Below are positions 8,780-17,010 of a stretch of DNA of 64,000 nucleotides, piece by piece. The notes beneath the pieces are model-generated. The model worked only from the letters and a program-made list of their open reading frames with translations, made no database searches and was not told the origin of the DNA. A program made the translations under genes and the position numbers. This stretch comes from Streptomyces roseolus (lineage in GTDB: Bacteria > Actinomycetota > Actinomycetes > Streptomycetales > Streptomycetaceae), in NCBI RefSeq assembly GCF_014649855.1, contig NZ_BMTV01000001.1, positions 295,948-359,947 on the forward strand, given 5' to 3'. Every line of letters starts with the position of its first letter. The stretch's first letter is position 1.

Positions 8780-10215
8780 GCGCGGATCCTCTGCTTCTTG
8801 AACCGTTCGGACACCCGCAGCTCCTCGACGAGGTTCACCTTGGCGGGCAGCTTGAAGGGCTCGACCTTGCCCTCCAGGAACTCGCGGACGTGCCGCCGGG
8901 CCTCGGCCCGGGTCATCGGGCCGCTCGGCTTGACGTCGACGCAGACGGACTGGCCGGTGATCGAGTTCGGCCGGCCGTAGACCACGCAGTCGTCGATGAG
9001 CGGGCTGCCGAGCAGGATCGACTCCAGCTCCAGCGGGAGGACCTTCTCCCCGCCCACGTTGATGACCTCCTTGGCCCGGCCCTTGACCTTGAGGAAGCCG
9101 TCCTCCTTCTCCTCGACGAGGTCGCCGGTGCGGAACCAGCCGTCCTCGGTCAGCGAGTCGTCGGGGTAGTTGAGGTACCCCATGAACTGGGTGCGGCTCT
9201 TGAGCTGCAGCTCTCCGTCGACGATCCGGTACCGCACGTTCTCGTCGGAGATCCGGAAGTACGTGCTCTCCGAGGACTCGCTGGTGGTCGCGGAGATGCC
9301 GGTCTCGCTGGTGCCGAAGGTCTGCAGCAGCCGGGCCCGCGGCAGCGCCGTGTGCAGGCGCCGCAGCAGCTCCTCGGGCATGGGCTCGGTGCCGTACGAG
9401 ATCATCCGCAGGCTGCTCAGGTCGTGCTTGCGGTGGTAGTCGCCGATGAGGATGAGGTTGAGGAAGGTCGGGCTGGTGGGAAGCAGCCGGATGCCGTGCT
9501 CCTCGATCAGCGCGCAGATCTCCTCCGGGGTGCGCCGGGCCGGCAGCACCGCCGTCCCGTTGACCTTGAAGACGCCGAGCAGCGAGTTGATGCCGCCGAT
9601 GTGGTCGAAGAGCAGGAACATCAGGATGTTCGTGGTCCGCGAGCCGACGCGGTCGCCGGAGCCGGCCTTCTCCGCGACGAGCGTGTCGAGGTTGTGCAGG
9701 ATCGCCTTGGGCGCGCCCGTGCTGCCGCTGCTCAGCAGGACGAGGCCCGCCGCGCCCGCCTCGACGAGCGGGCGGTACGCCTCCGGGGTCGCCGCCCCCG
9801 GCTCCGTACCGGCCTGTGCGCCCGGATCCGCCGCCGCCATGGGCTCGACGACGAGCTCGGAGCCGTCGTCGGCGACCTTCACCAGGTGGCGCGGGGCGCA
9901 GGAGTCGTTGACGGTGCGCAGGGCGCCCTCGGTGAAGGCCACCAGGGGAACCACGACGTTCCGGTTCAGGTACAGGGCCAGCAGGGTGGCGATGGAGCCG
10001 AACGAGAAGTCGGCGTTGAGGACGACGGCCTCGTGCGGGGCCACGCCCCGCTCCCGCAGCCGGTCCGCCGTGGTGCGGATCGCGTGGGCCAGGTCGCCGT
10101 AGCTGTGCGTCCGGCCCTTGTCGATGACGGCGGGGCGGTCCCCCAGCCGGGCGAACCTCTCCGCCAGTTCGTCGCGGCGGTCCGGTGCGTCGCGACGGTC
10201 CAGTTCATCGCTCAT
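8776..10215 (-). CDS. AMP-dependent acyl/aminoacyl ligase (ANL superfamily)
   Basis: 479-aa stand-alone adenylating enzyme. Core motifs are LLSSGSTGAPK (161-171, A3), TFGTSETG (299-306, A5), DGWFRTGD (358-365, A7) and a C-terminal RFKKQR with the catalytic Lys at 473/474 (A10). It has a shorter N-terminus than full acyl-CoA synthetases and no FAAL-type insertion is apparent. Within the operon it should activate a carboxylic acid and load the ACP encoded at 11850-12161. The acid cannot be deduced. It begins one base after the reductase stop region (stop 10217-10219, start 10215). Confidence 0.9.
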   Translation of the reverse strand: MSDELDRRDAPDRRDELAERFARLGDRPAVIDKGRTHSYGDLAHAIRTTADRLRERGVAPHEAVVLNADFSFGSIATLLALYLNRNVVVPLVAFTEGALRTVNDSCAPRHLVKVADDGSELVVEPMAAADPGAQAGTEPGAATPEAYRPLVEAGAAGLVLLSSGSTGAPKAILHNLDTLVAEKAGSGDRVGSRTTNILMFLLFDHIGGINSLLGVFKVNGTAVLPARRTPEEICALIEEHGIRLLPTSPTFLNLILIGDYHRKHDLSSLRMISYGTEPMPEELLRRLHTALPRARLLQTFGTSETGISATTSESSESTYFRISDENVRYRIVDGELQLKSRTQFMGYLNYPDDSLTEDGWFRTGDLVEEKEDGFLKVKGRAKEVINVGGEKVLPLELESILLGSPLIDDCVVYGRPNSITGQSVCVDVKPSGPMTRAEARRHVREFLEGKVEPFKLPAKVNLVEELRVSERFKKQRIRA

Positions 10216-10216
10216 G

Positions 10217-10915
10217 TCAGTGGACTCCCCCCAGGAAGAGCGTTTCTCCGGTGACGAATCCGGATTGCTCGGAGATCAGGAAATCGACGGGGCCGAAGAG
10301 GTCCGCCATCGTGCACATCCGCTTGATGGCCTGCCGGTCGACCAGGGACTCGACCATGCCCGCGGGCAGGGTGCGGGTCAGCACGGTCCGCACCGGGGGC
10401 AGCCCGATGCCGTTGACGCGGATGCCGAAGCCGGCCAGCTCCTTGCTCATGACCCGGGTCAGCTGCTCGACGGCGCTCTTGCTCGCCGAGTACGCGAGCT
10501 GTCCGTCGAGCGCCCACGGCACGGCGACCGTCGAGACGTTGAGGATCGCCGACGAGGGGCCGGGGCTCTTCTGCAGCAGCTTGGCCGCCTCGCGGCAGGA
10601 GTTGAGCACCGCGAAGAAGTTGATGTCGAAGATGTCCCGGACGGTCTTCTCCGGGGTCATCATGAAGTGGTTCATGCTGGACGTGCCGGCGTTGTTGACG
10701 AGGGCGTCGAGGTGGCCGAACTCCCGGCGCACCTCGCGGAACATGGCCCGCAGCGCTTTCGCGTCGGTGAGGTCCACCTCGTGGTGCCGGTAGCCGGGGT
10801 GGTCGACGGTCGACGGCCTCCGGCTGCATCCGACGACCTGGTGGCCCTGCTCGACGAGGTGCTCGGCGAGCGCCTTGCCGACCCCCGACCGCGTGCCCGT
10901 GACAAGGATGTTCAT
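10217..10915 (-). CDS. Short-chain dehydrogenase/reductase
   Basis: 232-aa classical SDR. The cofactor motif TGTRSGVGKA is at 6-15, NNAG at 74-77, and the catalytic Ser128, Tyr142 and Lys146 (YSASK) are intact. The final residues LFLGGVH correspond to the FabG-like C-terminus, which is slightly shortened. A likely job is reduction of a keto group on an ACP-bound or free intermediate (inference from context). It begins 5 nt after the GNAT stop, in operon. Confidence 0.9.
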   Translation of the reverse strand: MNILVTGTRSGVGKALAEHLVEQGHQVVGCSRRPSTVDHPGYRHHEVDLTDAKALRAMFREVRREFGHLDALVNNAGTSSMNHFMMTPEKTVRDIFDINFFAVLNSCREAAKLLQKSPGPSSAILNVSTVAVPWALDGQLAYSASKSAVEQLTRVMSKELAGFGIRVNGIGLPPVRTVLTRTLPAGMVESLVDRQAIKRMCTMADLFGPVDFLISEQSGFVTGETLFLGGVH

Positions 10916-10920
10916 CGTCG

Positions 10921-11820
10921 TCAGTGCAGCCGGTAGCCGATGAGCAGGGGAAGCGAGTACAGGGCGGGCCGCATGTCTTCGGGCTCCAGGGTCTTGGACT
11001 TGAACTGCGAGGGGACCGCGCGGGTGACCAGGCGGGTGAAGGCGGGCGGCTCGACGGCCGCCGCGGTGCCGGCGAGTTCCGCGTCGTCGATGACGGTGAA
11101 GGCGAGGCCGAGCCGGAGGCACCAGCGGATCCGCAGGTGGTCGAGCGCCTCCAGGAACATCGGCTTGTCGCTGACGTACAGGAGGCGGCCGAAGGGCACG
11201 AACCGGCCCAGGCGCAGCTTCTTGAGGATCACGTACAGGTACTCGGAGCTGTCCTTCCTGGTGATCAGGAAGTGCCGGCAGCGGAGGTCGGCGTGGTCGA
11301 GGAAGATCCGCCGGTCGGCCTCGTCGAGGTGCTGCGCGATGACGTGCTTGCGGGTCTCCACCCGGAAGCCCCGCCCGAGGCTGCGCGGCGTCGGCACCGG
11401 CAGGAACTGCCGGACGCCCGTCTCCAGGTCCTTCCAGCCGAACTTCTTGCTGATGTCGTACACGGCCTGCGTGGGCGTGTAGTTGACCAGGGTCACCTTG
11501 CGCAGGGACGTGACCGGCAGGAAGAGACGGAGGCTCTCGTGGCGGTACTCCTCCTTCACGTACCAGCTGTGGATCTCGCAGAACCTGTGCGGCTCGCCCC
11601 GCACCTCCCGCTCGGTGAAGAGCGTGCCGAGGAAGCCCACGACCTCGTCGCCGTCCTCCATGACGTAGCCGTAGTAGCCCTCGCTGCCGCCCCAGACCGG
11701 CTGGAACATCCGCCGGCGCCACTCGAAGGGGATCCACGCGGAATTCAGCGTCGATCCCTTGAGGAGCAGGTAGACCTTGTACAGGTCCCCCTCCAGGGCC
11801 TTTCTCACCGTCACCGACAT
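10921..11820 (-). CDS. GNAT-fold acyltransferase of the ACP operon
   Basis: 299-aa protein whose N-terminal ~150 residues have a GNAT layout: VRKALEGDLYKVYLLLKG, then VGFLGTLF, EIHSWYVKEEYR and a C-terminal VYDISKKFGWK. The remainder is a second domain of related size with no recognisable motif. Start supported by GGAGAGG upstream. Encoded between ACP and reductase, it may offload an acyl group from the ACP onto an amine. Members of this precise family are not recognised, so the acceptor is unknown. Confidence 0.75.
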   Translation of the reverse strand: MSVTVRKALEGDLYKVYLLLKGSTLNSAWIPFEWRRRMFQPVWGGSEGYYGYVMEDGDEVVGFLGTLFTEREVRGEPHRFCEIHSWYVKEEYRHESLRLFLPVTSLRKVTLVNYTPTQAVYDISKKFGWKDLETGVRQFLPVPTPRSLGRGFRVETRKHVIAQHLDEADRRIFLDHADLRCRHFLITRKDSSEYLYVILKKLRLGRFVPFGRLLYVSDKPMFLEALDHLRIRWCLRLGLAFTVIDDAELAGTAAAVEPPAFTRLVTRAVPSQFKSKTLEPEDMRPALYSLPLLIGYRLH

Positions 11821-11849
11821 GTTCTCGCCTCTCCGCGGGGACCGGGCCG

Positions 11850-12161
11850 TCAGGCCGCGGTCGTCTCCGCGTTCTCGTTCATCTCTTCCTCGATGAACTC
11901 GATGAGCCGGCTGACGCGGCTGAACGGGCTCACCCGCCGGGAGACGGCCTTCTCCGAGGTCAGGGAGATCTCCACGTCGAATTCGTCCTCGATCGCCTCT
12001 TCCACGAGCGTGAGGAAATTGACGAGGTGCATCGAGTCGAAGACGCCGGCGTCTCCGTAGAGGCTGACGTCGAGGAGGTTTTCCGTGGGGATCTTCTCGT
12101 CCCGCCGTTCATTGACTTCGGCCACGACGTTCCCGATGAGGCCGACAAGACGCTCGCGCAT
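11850..12161 (-). CDS. Free-standing acyl carrier protein
   Basis: 103-aa acidic helical protein with the phosphopantetheine site at Ser43 in GVFDSMHLVNFL. Helix III ends in EDEFDVEISL, as expected of an ACP. About 20 residues longer than a FAS ACP at the C-terminus (acidic tail EFIEEEMNENAE). The ATG at 12161 is favoured over 12188 because AGGGAAG lies just upstream. It is the first gene of the operon, so it should be the carrier shared by the AMP ligase, halogenase, reductase and acyltransferases. Codon usage is noticeably less GC-rich than its neighbours. Confidence 0.9.
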   Translation of the reverse strand: MRERLVGLIGNVVAEVNERRDEKIPTENLLDVSLYGDAGVFDSMHLVNFLTLVEEAIEDEFDVEISLTSEKAVSRRVSPFSRVSRLIEFIEEEMNENAETTAA

Positions 12162-12671
12162 CGTTCTTCCCTTTCTGATTCCACGCACTCAACACGTTCT
12201 ACGTTCAAAAGAGGCAGGTCGGAGCAGGGCCGGCCTCCTGCTCGAAACGGCGGCGAGGCAGTGCCCTTTCCGCACGGCACGCCCTTCCGGATCTCTGCAT
12301 CGGGGAAGCGGCGAAGCTTTCGACACGGGGCGAGAAGGCGACTCGGACCGGTCCGAGAACTCCCCTTCACGGCCCGGGGCAATAAGGCGCACACCCCTCC
12401 GGAAAACCCCTGGGAAGAGGTTTTCCGGATCCGTGGGGATCAGCGGCGAGTGATTTCTATACGCAATCGGCGCCGGAGATCCAGTGGGTTGTCCGCATGA
12501 CGAGACCCCGCCGCTGTCTTTGTCCGGTTTCGCCGCCGAAGTGGTCTGGCGCATCTGCGACTGTCGCGGATGCGGCACCCGGAACCGGTGTCTCCGGAGC
12601 GCCGCGTGCACCAGAGTCGTCCGTGTCAGCAGGCGGCGCGTCCGCCGACCGTCGAAGGTGAGGAACCCCCT
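12162..12671 (-). promoter_or_regulatory. 510-bp divergent control region with three inverted repeats
   Basis: Less GC-rich than the surroundings and without a credible gene. It holds a 7-bp inverted repeat (12222-12228/12237-12243), a perfect 16-bp palindrome CTCGGACCGGTCCGAG (12342-12357), and an 11-bp inverted repeat with a 10-nt spacer (TCCGGAAAACC at 12398-12408, complement at 12419-12429). It separates the ACP operon from the divergent small membrane peptide and decarboxylase-like gene. The palindromes are candidate sites for the cluster's LuxR-type regulator or another activator (inference). No clean -35/-10 pair was identified. Confidence 0.55.
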
Positions 12672-12851
12672 GTGCCCCGTTTCCGCAGCGCATGGTCGCC
12701 CGTCGTCCTCAGTGCCCTCGTCGTGGCGTTGTGCAGCGTCGGCGTCGTCAAGAGCGGTACGGGACAAGGCACTTCGGGCTCGGCTGCCGGTCCGGCCGCC
12801 GGCGGCTCCGACACCGACGCCGCCCTCTCCCTCGACCTCGGCTGGGACTGA
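12672..12851 (+). CDS. Small single-pass membrane or secreted peptide, unknown
   Basis: 59-aa peptide. It has a short basic N-terminus, one hydrophobic helix (VVLSALVVALCSVGVV, about 10-25) and a Gly/Ala/Ser-rich then acidic tail ending SLDLGWD. The GTG start is chosen because AAGGTGAGGA lies just upstream. Read either as a membrane-anchored peptide or a signal peptide plus a ~30-residue mature part. No family is recognised. It is the first gene divergent from the ACP operon. Confidence 0.55.
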   Translation: MPRFRSAWSPVVLSALVVALCSVGVVKSGTGQGTSGSAAGPAAGGSDTDAALSLDLGWD

Positions 12852-12960
12852 GCCGGCGCCCCGCAGCCACCGCCGGGCACGGCGACTCCCCCGACCGTGC
12901 GCCCGACGTCCCGTCCCCCGGCCGTGGCCCCGACGACGCAGCCCACCGAGACCGGAACCC

Positions 12961-13479
12961 ATGACCACGACACCCGGCACCGTCCCGCCCCGGCACATCG
13001 ATCTCGCCGAGGCCGTGCTGCTCACCCTCGCCCGCCTGGGCTTCGGCCACTTCACGGGAGTCCCCTGCGCGACGCTCCACGGGGTCTTCCGGCTCCTGGA
13101 GGACGCGCCGCGGAGCCCCCACCCCGAACTCCGCGACCTCGTCTACCTGCCCGCACCGCACGAGGACGCGGCCATCAGCATGGCCACCGGCATGGCCCTC
13201 ACCGGCGGTGACGCCGCCGTGTTCCTGGCGCACACCGGACCCGGACACGCGCTGGCCGCCCTCACCGCGCTGAACCGGGCCTACGAGGTGCCGCTCCTGG
13301 TGGTCGCCGGGCGCCCGGCGAAGGACGCCGAGGAGGAACCCGACGGCCTGGACGCCCAGTTCGCCCCGCCCGGCGTCGTCCTCGACCCGCTGCGCCCCGA
13401 GGAGGCCGTCGGGGAGTGCCACCGGCTCATGCAGCGGACCCGGCGTCCCGCGGTCCTGATCGTGACCGATCCGCTGTGA
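12961..13479 (+). CDS. Orphan ThDP-decarboxylase N-terminal half (ComD/phosphonopyruvate decarboxylase alpha-like)
   Basis: 172-aa protein equivalent to the N-terminal PYR half of sulfopyruvate/phosphonopyruvate decarboxylases. It has FTGVPCATLHGVF, the catalytic-Glu region APHEDAAISMATGMAL and FLAHTGPGHALAALTAL. In the family a second (PP/beta) half carrying GDG..N is needed to bind ThDP. None is encoded next to it or elsewhere in this window. So it either pairs with a partner encoded elsewhere or has lost ThDP chemistry. It lies 109 nt after the small membrane peptide and converges on the regulator. Confidence 0.8.
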   Translation: MTTTPGTVPPRHIDLAEAVLLTLARLGFGHFTGVPCATLHGVFRLLEDAPRSPHPELRDLVYLPAPHEDAAISMATGMALTGGDAAVFLAHTGPGHALAALTALNRAYEVPLLVVAGRPAKDAEEEPDGLDAQFAPPGVVLDPLRPEEAVGECHRLMQRTRRPAVLIVTDPL

Positions 13480-13509
13480 CCCCGCTCGGGCCCCCGCCCG
13501 GAGCCCCGC

Positions 13510-14568
13510 TCAGGGCCGTCCGGTGCCGTCCCCCACGGGCTCGTCCTGCCGGAACGACCGGTCCAGCAGCCCGTGCTTGTGGATCAGGTAGCCCGCGTGC
13601 AGCCGGTTCCGGGCACCGAGCCTGGTCATGACCTCCGACAGGTGGCGCTGGCAGGTCCGGATGGACACGCCCAGCTTCCTGGCGATCACCTTGTCGTCGT
13701 CGCCCTCGACCAGGAGGCGCAGCAGCGCCTGCTTGAACTCCTCGGAGGCGTCCACCACTTGGGCCCGCTGCTGCTGCAGGGGGAACTCGGCGGCGGTGTT
13801 CCAGGTGTTCTCGAAGATCTCCGTCATGAACTCCAGGACGCTGCACTCCCGGACCACCACCGCGCCGTGGGGAAGGCCGGGCAGGTTGATCAGCGCCGCC
13901 TCGCGGTCGAAGATCAGCAGCCGGGACACCACCCCGCTGGCGATCCGCACCTCGGCGCCCAGCTCGCTCACCATGCGCACGTAGTCGACGGTCGTGCCGT
14001 CGAACCGGGCCGAGTGCTGGTAGAGGGTGCGCATCCGCACCCCGCGCCCCAGCAGCCGCACCGTGCGGTCGTGCGCCTCCGAGATGCTGCCCGGCGGGCG
14101 GCTGCCGCCCGGCTGCACGGTGAGCACCTCCTCCTTGGCGCGCGCCGCGAGCTCGGTGATCACCTGCCGGGTGGTGGCCAGGTCGGAGAGGTACTGGAAG
14201 GCCGGCTGCTCCAGCTGCGACAGCACCCCGGACTCGTACGCCGGCATCATCGCCAGGATCCGGGCGAAGGACTGCCCCATCTCCCGCTGGCTCTCGCGCA
14301 GTTGGCGGATGGCCGGCATCAGCAGCTGCGCGCCGGCGGTGGCCGGGGGAACCGCGCACAGGCGGGTCCCCTCGGGGTCCACGCTGCGCAGCAGCCGCAG
14401 CTCGCGGAGGTTCCTGATGACGTCCCGCGCGGTCTCCTGGGGGGCGTCCAGGATCTGCGCCAGCTCGTCCTCCGTCACGTGTTCCCGGGGCACCGCGTAC
14501 GAGTAGGCGGCGTACTCCAGCTGAGCCTCCCCGGAGGCGTGCATCAGTTCCAGCCGCGCGACAGTCAT
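13510..14568 (-). CDS. LuxR-type transcriptional regulator with TrmB-like N-terminus
   Basis: 352-aa cytoplasmic DNA-binding protein. The N-terminal ~70 residues look like a winged helix (VTEDELAQILDAPQETARDVI). A central region (~120-260) resembles a TrmB/PLD-like sensor. The C-terminal LuxR HTH (~285-345) reads DDDKVIARKLGVSIRTCQRHLSEVMTRLGA. GGAG is 8 nt upstream of the start. Streptomyces metabolite clusters often carry this architecture, so it is the best candidate for cluster-situated control of the ACP operon (inference). Confidence 0.85.
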   Translation of the reverse strand: MTVARLELMHASGEAQLEYAAYSYAVPREHVTEDELAQILDAPQETARDVIRNLRELRLLRSVDPEGTRLCAVPPATAGAQLLMPAIRQLRESQREMGQSFARILAMMPAYESGVLSQLEQPAFQYLSDLATTRQVITELAARAKEEVLTVQPGGSRPPGSISEAHDRTVRLLGRGVRMRTLYQHSARFDGTTVDYVRMVSELGAEVRIASGVVSRLLIFDREAALINLPGLPHGAVVVRECSVLEFMTEIFENTWNTAAEFPLQQQRAQVVDASEEFKQALLRLLVEGDDDKVIARKLGVSIRTCQRHLSEVMTRLGARNRLHAGYLIHKHGLLDRSFRQDEPVGDGTGRP

Positions 14569-14987
14569 GCAACCAGCTCCTAGATCACTCAGATCAGAAC
14601 CAGCTCGCCCCGTTGCGAACCCCTAGTTACCTGCGGGTTCCCCCGAGCGTAGAAGATCTGGCGGAGAAATCCACGCCCTTCCACCATCCGGACACCGCCA
14701 TCTCGGTGTCCGATTCCGGGTGTTGCCCGGTGCCGGGGAGGCGCGCCGGACGCGCCCGGGGGGGCGGGCGTCGGCCGGAGGGGCACATGGTCTCGGTGGC
14801 CCGGGCGTGCTGTTCTCGGTCATGCGCGCACCAGGCCTTCCACGGGCGGGACGAACGGGCGACGGATCACGGACGCCCCACCGTACGCCCCGGAGCGCGT
14901 GGCCCGGATCACTCTTTCGGGCCGCCACGGCTGTCACGCGCCGAGGAACCGTCCGGTCATGAGGGTGTAGCCACCTGGAGGTTGACC
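14569..14987 (+). promoter_or_regulatory. 419-bp divergent intergenic region with inverted repeats
   Basis: No gene is evident. A GATC-N5-GATC element (14583-14595) lies 15 nt upstream of the LuxR start and may be an autoregulatory site. A perfect 9-bp inverted repeat with a 6-nt spacer (14689-14697/14704-14712) is located mid-region. The last part carries the GGAGG site for the epimerase gene. Confidence 0.4.
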
Positions 14988-15884
14988 ATGAGGATCCTGC
15001 TCGCCGGTGCCACCGGCGCCATCGGCCGCCCGCTGACCCGCGCCCTCGTCCGGGACGGGCACGAGGTGCTGGCCCTCGCCCGCTCGGACGGTTCCGCGCA
15101 GGCGGTACGCGCCCTGGGCGCGACGCCCGTGCGGGCCGACGCGCTCGACCGGGAGGGGCTGCTGCGGGCGCTCGACGGCCTGTCCGCCGACGCGGTGGTC
15201 CACCAGCTGACCGCGCTCAAGGCGCCCAGGCTGAGGCTCACCGCGGACGACCCCAGCAACGTGCTGCGGGAACGCGGCACCGCGCACCTCCTGGAGGCGG
15301 CGGGCGTGCTCGGGGCGGGCCGCTTCGTCACCCAGTCGCTGGTCCTCGGCTACGGCTACCGCGACCACGGCGAGCGCCCCGTCACCGAGGACGACCCCTT
15401 CGGGGTGCGCGGCGGCACGGTCGCGGACCACGTGATCACGGGCCTCGTCGAGGCGGAGGGCCGGTTGTTCGCCGCGGACCACGTGGCGGGCACGGCGCTG
15501 CGGTACGGCGTCTTCTACGGCCCCGGCACCTGGTTCGACCCGACGCCCGGCACCCGGCCGTTCCCGGTCCCGAGGGGCGGCGGCGGCACGATGTCGTGGA
15601 TCCACGTCGAGGACGCGGCCGAGGCGACCGTCGCCGCGCTGGAGCGGGGCCGCGCGGGCGAGGCGTACAACATCGTCGACGACCGTCCGTCCACCTGGGG
15701 CGAACTCTCGGCGGCCCGCGGCGGCCGCCGCCTCGTCCTCCCCGGCCGCCTCCTGCGCCTCGCCGTCCCCTATCTGGGCGCCCTCATGCTCGACACCCGC
15801 CTCCGCGTCTCCCACGCCAAGGCCACCCGCGACCTCGGCTGGACCCCGCGCCACCCGGACCACCGGGCGGGGATGCGGGCGTGA
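14988..15884 (+). CDS. NAD-dependent epimerase/dehydratase family protein
   Basis: 298-aa extended SDR. The N-terminal Rossmann motif is GATGAIGRPL (7-16). The active-site Tyr would be in LGYGYRDH, but the usual YxxxK is not clean, so activity may be altered or limited to NAD(P)-linked reduction. The late GRAGEAYNIVDD segment is typical of the family. GGAGG lies 7 nt before the ATG at 14988. Substrate unknown; no operon partner. Confidence 0.82.
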   Translation: MRILLAGATGAIGRPLTRALVRDGHEVLALARSDGSAQAVRALGATPVRADALDREGLLRALDGLSADAVVHQLTALKAPRLRLTADDPSNVLRERGTAHLLEAAGVLGAGRFVTQSLVLGYGYRDHGERPVTEDDPFGVRGGTVADHVITGLVEAEGRLFAADHVAGTALRYGVFYGPGTWFDPTPGTRPFPVPRGGGGTMSWIHVEDAAEATVAALERGRAGEAYNIVDDRPSTWGELSAARGGRRLVLPGRLLRLAVPYLGALMLDTRLRVSHAKATRDLGWTPRHPDHRAGMRA

Positions 15885-15899
15885 CCGGCGGAGCGGGGG

Positions 15900-16337
15900 T
15901 CAGGCGGCGGCCCTCTTGACGAGGGCCTCGATGCGGGCCTCGACCTCGGGGGTGAGGGTGGTGAGGGCGAAGGCGGTGGGCCACATGTCGCCGTCGTCGA
16001 GGGCCGCGGAGTCGTTGAAGCCGAGGGTGGCGTAGCGGGCCTTGAACTTGGCGGCGCTCTGGAAGAAGAGGACGACCTTGCCGTCCTTGGCGTAGGCGGG
16101 CATGCCGTACCAGGTCTTGGCGGCGAGCTCGGGGGCGACCTTCTTGACCAGGGCGTGGACGCCCTCGGCGAGCACGCGGTCGTCGCCCGTCATCTCGGCG
16201 ATCTTCGCGAGGAGGTCGGCCTCGGCGTCGGCGGCCTTGCCGCGGGCCTTGGCGGCCTTCAGCTCCTTCGCCCGCTCCTTCATCGCCGCCCGCTCGTCGT
16301 CGGTGAAGCCGTCGTTCTTCGTCGTCCTGGTGGTCAT
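15900..16337 (-). CDS. DUF1801 (YdhG-like) protein
   Basis: 145-aa soluble protein. The N-terminal ~45 residues are a charged Lys/Ala/Glu helix. The rest matches the DUF1801 fold: HALVKKVAPELAAKTWYGMPAYAKDGKVVLFF, followed by YATLGFND. Related to frataxin-like 'iron chaperone' folds, but the biochemical role is unproven. Convergent with the epimerase gene (16 nt apart). Confidence 0.8.
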   Translation of the reverse strand: MTTRTTKNDGFTDDERAAMKERAKELKAAKARGKAADAEADLLAKIAEMTGDDRVLAEGVHALVKKVAPELAAKTWYGMPAYAKDGKVVLFFQSAAKFKARYATLGFNDSAALDDGDMWPTAFALTTLTPEVEARIEALVKRAAA

Positions 16338-16506
16338 GACCGGTCCCCTCGTTCGTCGCGTCCGTCGCGTCCGTGGTCGTCCCGCGGTGTTTCCAGGCTA
16401 GGTTCCGGCGTTTCCCGGTGCTTCTCCGAAACTGACCGGGTGCCGTCCTGCCGTTCCCGGAGCCGTACCGCCTCCGTGCGGGCCCGGGCCCATCCGGGGC
16501 GGCACA

Positions 16507-16917
16507 TCAGCGGGTTTCCTGGATGCGGATCAGGTTGCCCGCCGGGTCGCGGAAGGCGCAGTCGCGGATGCCGTACGGCTGCTCGGTCGGCTCCTGCACG
16601 ATCTCGGCGTCGCCGGCGGAGACCTTCGCGAAGACGGCGTCGAGGTCGGGGGTGGCGAGGAGGATCCAGCCGTACGTGCCCTTCGCCATCATCTCCGTGA
16701 TGGTGCGGCGCTCGTCCTCCGTGATCCCCGGGTCGACGGCCGGCGGCGCGAGGAGGATCGAGGTGCCGGGCTGTCCGGCGGGGCCGACGGTGATCCAGCG
16801 CATCTTCCCCTGGCCGACGTCGCTGCGGACCTCGAAGCCGAGGACATCGCGGAAGAAGGCGACGGACGCCTCGGGGTCCTCGTGCGGGAGGGCGGTGGTG
16901 TGGATGGTGATGTCCAT
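16507..16917 (-). CDS. VOC (glyoxalase/bleomycin-resistance fold) protein
   Basis: 136-aa protein with two beta-alpha-beta-beta-beta modules. The start ITIHTTALPHEDPEASVAFFRDVLGFEV and end IRDCAFRDPAGNLIRIQE are typical of the vicinal oxygen chelate superfamily. Metal ligands are not all evident: there is a His in the first strand and a terminal Glu. The substrate cannot be inferred. Confidence 0.85.
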   Translation of the reverse strand: MDITIHTTALPHEDPEASVAFFRDVLGFEVRSDVGQGKMRWITVGPAGQPGTSILLAPPAVDPGITEDERRTITEMMAKGTYGWILLATPDLDAVFAKVSAGDAEIVQEPTEQPYGIRDCAFRDPAGNLIRIQETR

Positions 16918-17010
16918 GGAACCGAAGGTAGTTGGCCGGATCGGTGCGCGCTTCTCCGTTCCTGACCGTGTCGGGGCGCCTGGACCGTCTCCGCCGGATG
17001 GGGGAACGGC

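Noticed and set aside
14589..14937. Minus-strand open frames upstream of the epimerase gene
   Set aside because: Composition not protein-like, no RBS, and located in a divergent control region.
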